From contig JAOTVO010000107.1 of the NCBI GenBank assembly GCA_029863355.1, forward strand, positions 1-8,403: DNA of 8,403 nt, written 5' to 3'. Shown piece by piece: positions 6,124 to 8,403 of the stretch (positions within the stretch are counted from its first letter, which is position 1; each line of letters begins with the position of its first letter). Source of the stretch: Candidatus Krumholzibacteriia bacterium (GTDB taxonomy: Bacteria > Krumholzibacteriota > Krumholzibacteria > WVZY01 > JAKEHA01). Both the position numbers and the translations under genes were made by a program. A model generated the notes under the pieces. It saw nothing but the letters and a program-made list of their open reading frames with translations. It was not told where the DNA came from and did not search any database.

Positions 6124-7128
6124 ATGGCGATCAACGGCAAAGGCAACATCGAGTATCCGACGGACGCGATCATCGCGGTCACGTACCGCTGCGACGCGCG
6201 CTGCGAGATGTGCAACATCTGGCAGCTCAAGCCGCAGGAGTTCCTCTCCGTGGACGACTTCGCCAAGGTCCCGTCGACCCTGCGCGACATCAATATTTCG
6301 GGCGGAGAGGCGTTCATGCGCAAGGACATCGTGGACATCGTGCGGGTGATCCACCAGCGCTGCCCGCGCGCGCGCATCGTCATCTCCACGAACGGGTTCC
6401 GGACCGAGCAGATCCTCTCCGCCATGGAGACGCTGCGCAAGGACATCCCCGAGGTGGGCATCGGTATCTCGCTGGACGGCATGGGCGAGACGCACGACCG
6501 CATCCGTGGCATCGAGGGCGCCTTCGAGCGCTCCCTGGCCACGCTGCGCGGGCTCAGGGAGCGCGGGTTCGAGAACGTGCGCATCGGGTTCACGGCGATG
6601 AACGAGAACGTGGGCGAGATGCCCCGCGTGTACGACCTGGCCGGGGAGCTGGGCGTACAGTTCACCACGACGGTGGCGCAGAACTCCGAGATCTATTTCT
6701 CCACGCAGACCAACGAGGGGGTCGTTGCGGACGGCCTGCACGACGCGCTGGGCTACGTGATGCGCAAGGAGCTCTTGAGCTACCACCCCAAGCGCTGGCT
6801 GCGGGCCTACTTCGACAACGGCACCCTCGTGTTCAACCGCGAGAAGCGGCGGGTGATCGCGTGCCGCGCCGCGCACGAGTTCTTCTATCTCGCGCCGGAG
6901 GGAATCGTCTACCCTTGCCTTACGATTCCTTCGCCGCTGGGCGACCTCCGCGGGCACACCTTCGAGGAGGTCTGGGAGTCGGAGCAGGCGGAGGCGGTCC
7001 GCCAACAGGTCGCCGGCTGCGAGGAATGCTGGATGATCTGCACCGCGCGCTCGGGGCTCAAGAAGAACCTGCACCGCGCGTTCTCGTGGATCGCCAGGGA
7101 GAAGTTCAAGGCCCACGCGTCCAACTGA
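6124..7128 (+). CDS. Radical SAM protein with C-terminal SPASM/twitch-like auxiliary-cluster cysteines
   Basis: A 334-residue protein from ATG 6124, with GAGG at 6111-6114, to TGA 7126-7128. YRCDARCEMCNIWQ (21-34) holds the canonical CX3CX2C triad C23/C27/C30 for the SAM-binding [4Fe-4S] cluster. NISGGEAFMRKDI (57-69) is the SAM-contacting GGE motif. VISTNGF (86-92) and GISLDGMGETHDRIRG (114-129) are later barrel strands. The C-terminus has C247-X12-G-X4-C265, then C299-X2-C302-X3-C306 in the block CEECWMICTARS. This resembles the start and middle of a SPASM motif but has five cysteines rather than seven, so one auxiliary cluster (twitch-like) is more likely than two. The substrate is unknown. 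Known relatives with such C-termini act on sugars, aminocyclitols or peptides. It lies 3 bp after one glycosyltransferase and 19 bp before another, and no precursor peptide is seen nearby, so a sugar or glycan substrate is favoured (inference). Confidence 0.93.
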   Translation: MAINGKGNIEYPTDAIIAVTYRCDARCEMCNIWQLKPQEFLSVDDFAKVPSTLRDINISGGEAFMRKDIVDIVRVIHQRCPRARIVISTNGFRTEQILSAMETLRKDIPEVGIGISLDGMGETHDRIRGIEGAFERSLATLRGLRERGFENVRIGFTAMNENVGEMPRVYDLAGELGVQFTTTVAQNSEIYFSTQTNEGVVADGLHDALGYVMRKELLSYHPKRWLRAYFDNGTLVFNREKRRVIACRAAHEFFYLAPEGIVYPCLTIPSPLGDLRGHTFEEVWESEQAEAVRQQVAGCEECWMICTARSGLKKNLHRAFSWIAREKFKAHASN

Positions 7129-7147
7129 GCGCGCGGGTCGCCGATCC

Positions 7148-8403
7148 GTGGTAGTCCTCCAGGCCAACAAGTTCTTCTACGAGAAGGGCGGGACCGAGCG
7201 GTACCTGTTCCTGCTCTCCGAGGCCCTGGAGGAGCGAGGGCACCGCGTGGCGCACTTCGCCATGGCGCACCCGGCCAACCGCCCCTCGCCCTGGTCTCAC
7301 CATTTCGTCTCGCGGCGGGAGTACGACGGCGCCGGTCTGGCGGCGAGTCTGCGGCACGCGGGGTCCTTCATCCGCTCGGGGGAGGCGGCGCGCCGCATCG
7401 ACGCGCTCGTCGCAGAGGCGCGCCCCGACGTCGCCCACCTGCACAACATCTACCACCAGCTCACGCCGTCGATCATCGTCGCCCTGAAACGGCGCGGGAT
7501 ACCGGTGGTGATGACGCTCCACGACTACAAGCTGGTGTGCCCGAACTACTCGCTCTTCGCGAAGGGCGCGTTCTGCTACCGTTGCCAGGGCGGCTCCTTC
7601 CAGAATGCCGTGCGCGTGCGCTGCAGCGGCGACTCGCGCGTGCGCGGCGCTCTCCTGGCCATGGAGGCGTACTGGCAGCGATGGACGCGCGTCTACGACG
7701 CGGTCGATTGCTTCATCGCCCCCAGCCGGTATCTGCGCGATACCATTGTCGCGGCCGGTACCGACGCCGGGCGGGTGCGGCACGTTCCCGGCTTCGTGGA
7801 TCCGCCGGGCACCCGCGGGGAAGAGCCGCTCTCGCCGGCAGACGCGCGCGTGCTCGCGTCGCTCCCGGGGCGCTTCGTGGTCTACTTCGGGCGCCTGAGC
7901 GCGGAGAAGGGGCTGGAGACGCTCCTCGAGGCCGTCGCGCGCCTTCCCGAGGTACCCCTGGTCGTCTGCGGCGACGGCCCCGAGGCGGGGCGCCTGAGCG
8001 CGCTCGCGCGCGTTCGCGCGCCGGAGCGGGTGCACTTCACCGGGTTCGCCGCGCGCGCTCTCCTGGAACGCATCGTGGCGCGGGCGGCGGCCAGCGTGAT
8101 CCCCTCGCTCAGCCCGGAGAACGCGCCCTACACGGGCCTGGAGTCGGCCGCGGCGGGCGTGCCCCTCATCGTGTCCGACATGGGGGGGCTTCCCGAGATG
8201 GCCGGCGTCGTGGGGGGGCACGTGTTCGCGCATGGTGACGCGGCGGCTCTGGCCGAGCGCATCGCCGAGGTGTGGGCGGACGGCGCCTCGGCGCGCGAGC
8301 GGGCCGCCGGCGGCCGCGCGACCGCGCTGGCGCACTACGCTCGGGCGCGTCACGTGGCCGCCGTAGAGGCCATCTACGCGCAAGTCGTGACGGGAGGACG
8401 GAG
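7148..8403 (+). CDS. GT4-type glycosyltransferase with a four-cysteine insert (3' end outside window)
   Basis: Frame 2 is open from GTG 7148 to the last base, 418 full codons with no stop, so the gene continues or ends just beyond the window. VLQANKFFYEKGGTERYLF (residues 3-21) is the typical acceptor-domain start with the GGTER loop, which supports this GTG although the ribosome binding site is weak. PDVAHLHNIYHQLTPSI (93-109) and VVMTLHDYKLVCPNY (120-134) are typical of a GT4 subgroup. In that subgroup the HDY-x3-CP motif is followed by further cysteines, here C131, C143, C146 and C159, possibly a metal-binding knuckle. VVYFGRLSAEKGLETLLEA (244-262) opens the donor domain, and SPENAPYTGLESAAAGVP (322-339) has the E-x7-E pair E324/E332. 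The C-terminal helix region is reached (residue 418), so only a few residues are probably missing. Role: sugar transfer in glycan assembly. It lies 19 bp after the radical SAM gene and is likely in the same operon. Confidence 0.9.
   Translation, partial: MVVLQANKFFYEKGGTERYLFLLSEALEERGHRVAHFAMAHPANRPSPWSHHFVSRREYDGAGLAASLRHAGSFIRSGEAARRIDALVAEARPDVAHLHNIYHQLTPSIIVALKRRGIPVVMTLHDYKLVCPNYSLFAKGAFCYRCQGGSFQNAVRVRCSGDSRVRGALLAMEAYWQRWTRVYDAVDCFIAPSRYLRDTIVAAGTDAGRVRHVPGFVDPPGTRGEEPLSPADARVLASLPGRFVVYFGRLSAEKGLETLLEAVARLPEVPLVVCGDGPEAGRLSALARVRAPERVHFTGFAARALLERIVARAAASVIPSLSPENAPYTGLESAAAGVPLIVSDMGGLPEMAGVVGGHVFAHGDAAALAERIAEVWADGASARERAAGGRATALAHYARARHVAAVEAIYAQVVTGGR
8392..8398 (+). promoter_or_regulatory. 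Possible ribosome binding site of a gene beyond the window
   Basis: GGGAGGA at 8392-8398 is a strong Shine-Dalgarno-like sequence inside the last codons of the fourth glycosyltransferase. If a start codon follows just past the window, the next gene overlaps or abuts this one, continuing the tight packing. No start codon is visible. Confidence 0.3.

Noticed and set aside
5053..7170. A 705-codon open frame on the minus strand, antisense to the third glycosyltransferase and the radical SAM gene.
   Set aside because: It lies opposite two genes with complete family motifs, is rich in Arg, His, Ala and Val, and shows no recognisable domain. Long antisense frames are expected in very GC-rich coding DNA.
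7106..8383. A 425-codon minus-strand open frame opposite the last glycosyltransferase.
   Set aside because: The opposite strand encodes a clear GT4 protein across the same stretch. The antisense product has low-complexity Arg/His/Gly-rich composition and no motif.
1..8403. Defence system, phage, integrative element or CRISPR as the hidden system.
   Set aside because: All genes have clear glycan-assembly or related enzyme motifs. No nucleases, integrases, transposases, repeats with spacers or tRNA-end duplications are visible.

Overview
The window is a very GC-rich stretch (third codon positions almost all G or C) of a bacterial surface-polysaccharide gene cluster. All recognisable genes lie on the + strand and are tightly packed. 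Four of the seven starts visible here or near the left edge are non-ATG (three GTG, one TTG). GC content and gene content suit a high-GC bacterium, probably one that makes an exopolysaccharide, capsule or O-antigen. Nothing in the sequence allows a phylum to be named safely.

Layout: (1) 1-630, the C-terminal part of a GT4-type glycosyltransferase that begins before the window; (2) 620-1852, a second GT-B glycosyltransferase overlapping the first by 11 bases; (3) 1853-1986, the only sizeable gap (134 bp), relatively A-rich, holding a plausible sigma70-type promoter; (4) 1987-3105, a DegT/DnrJ/EryC1/StrS-family PLP-dependent sugar aminotransferase; (5) 3137-3877, a compact monotopic phosphoglycosyl transferase of the bacterial sugar transferase family; (6) 3918-4979, a Gfo/Idh/MocA-family NAD(P)-dependent oxidoreductase starting at TTG; (7) 4987-6120, a third GT4-type glycosyltransferase; (8) 6124-7128, a radical SAM protein with a C-terminal auxiliary-cluster cysteine set; (9) 7148 to the window end, a fourth GT4-type glycosyltransferase whose stop codon lies outside.

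Working model (inference): the aminotransferase and the oxidoreductase make an amino sugar nucleotide. The pattern resembles known C3-oxidation plus C3-transamination pairs such as WbpB/WbpE or GnnA/GnnB, but the substrate cannot be read from sequence. The phosphoglycosyl transferase loads the first sugar phosphate onto a polyprenyl phosphate at the inner face of the cytoplasmic membrane, and the four glycosyltransferases extend the chain. The radical SAM protein has no assigned role. Its position between two glycosyltransferases, 3 and 19 bp from its neighbours, suggests it modifies a sugar or a glycan intermediate.

The most interesting element is this radical SAM gene and its possible cooperation with the aminotransferase/oxidoreductase pair. 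The rest looks like an ordinary glycan assembly cluster. No RNA genes, insertion sequences, CRISPR arrays or convincing rho-independent terminators were seen.
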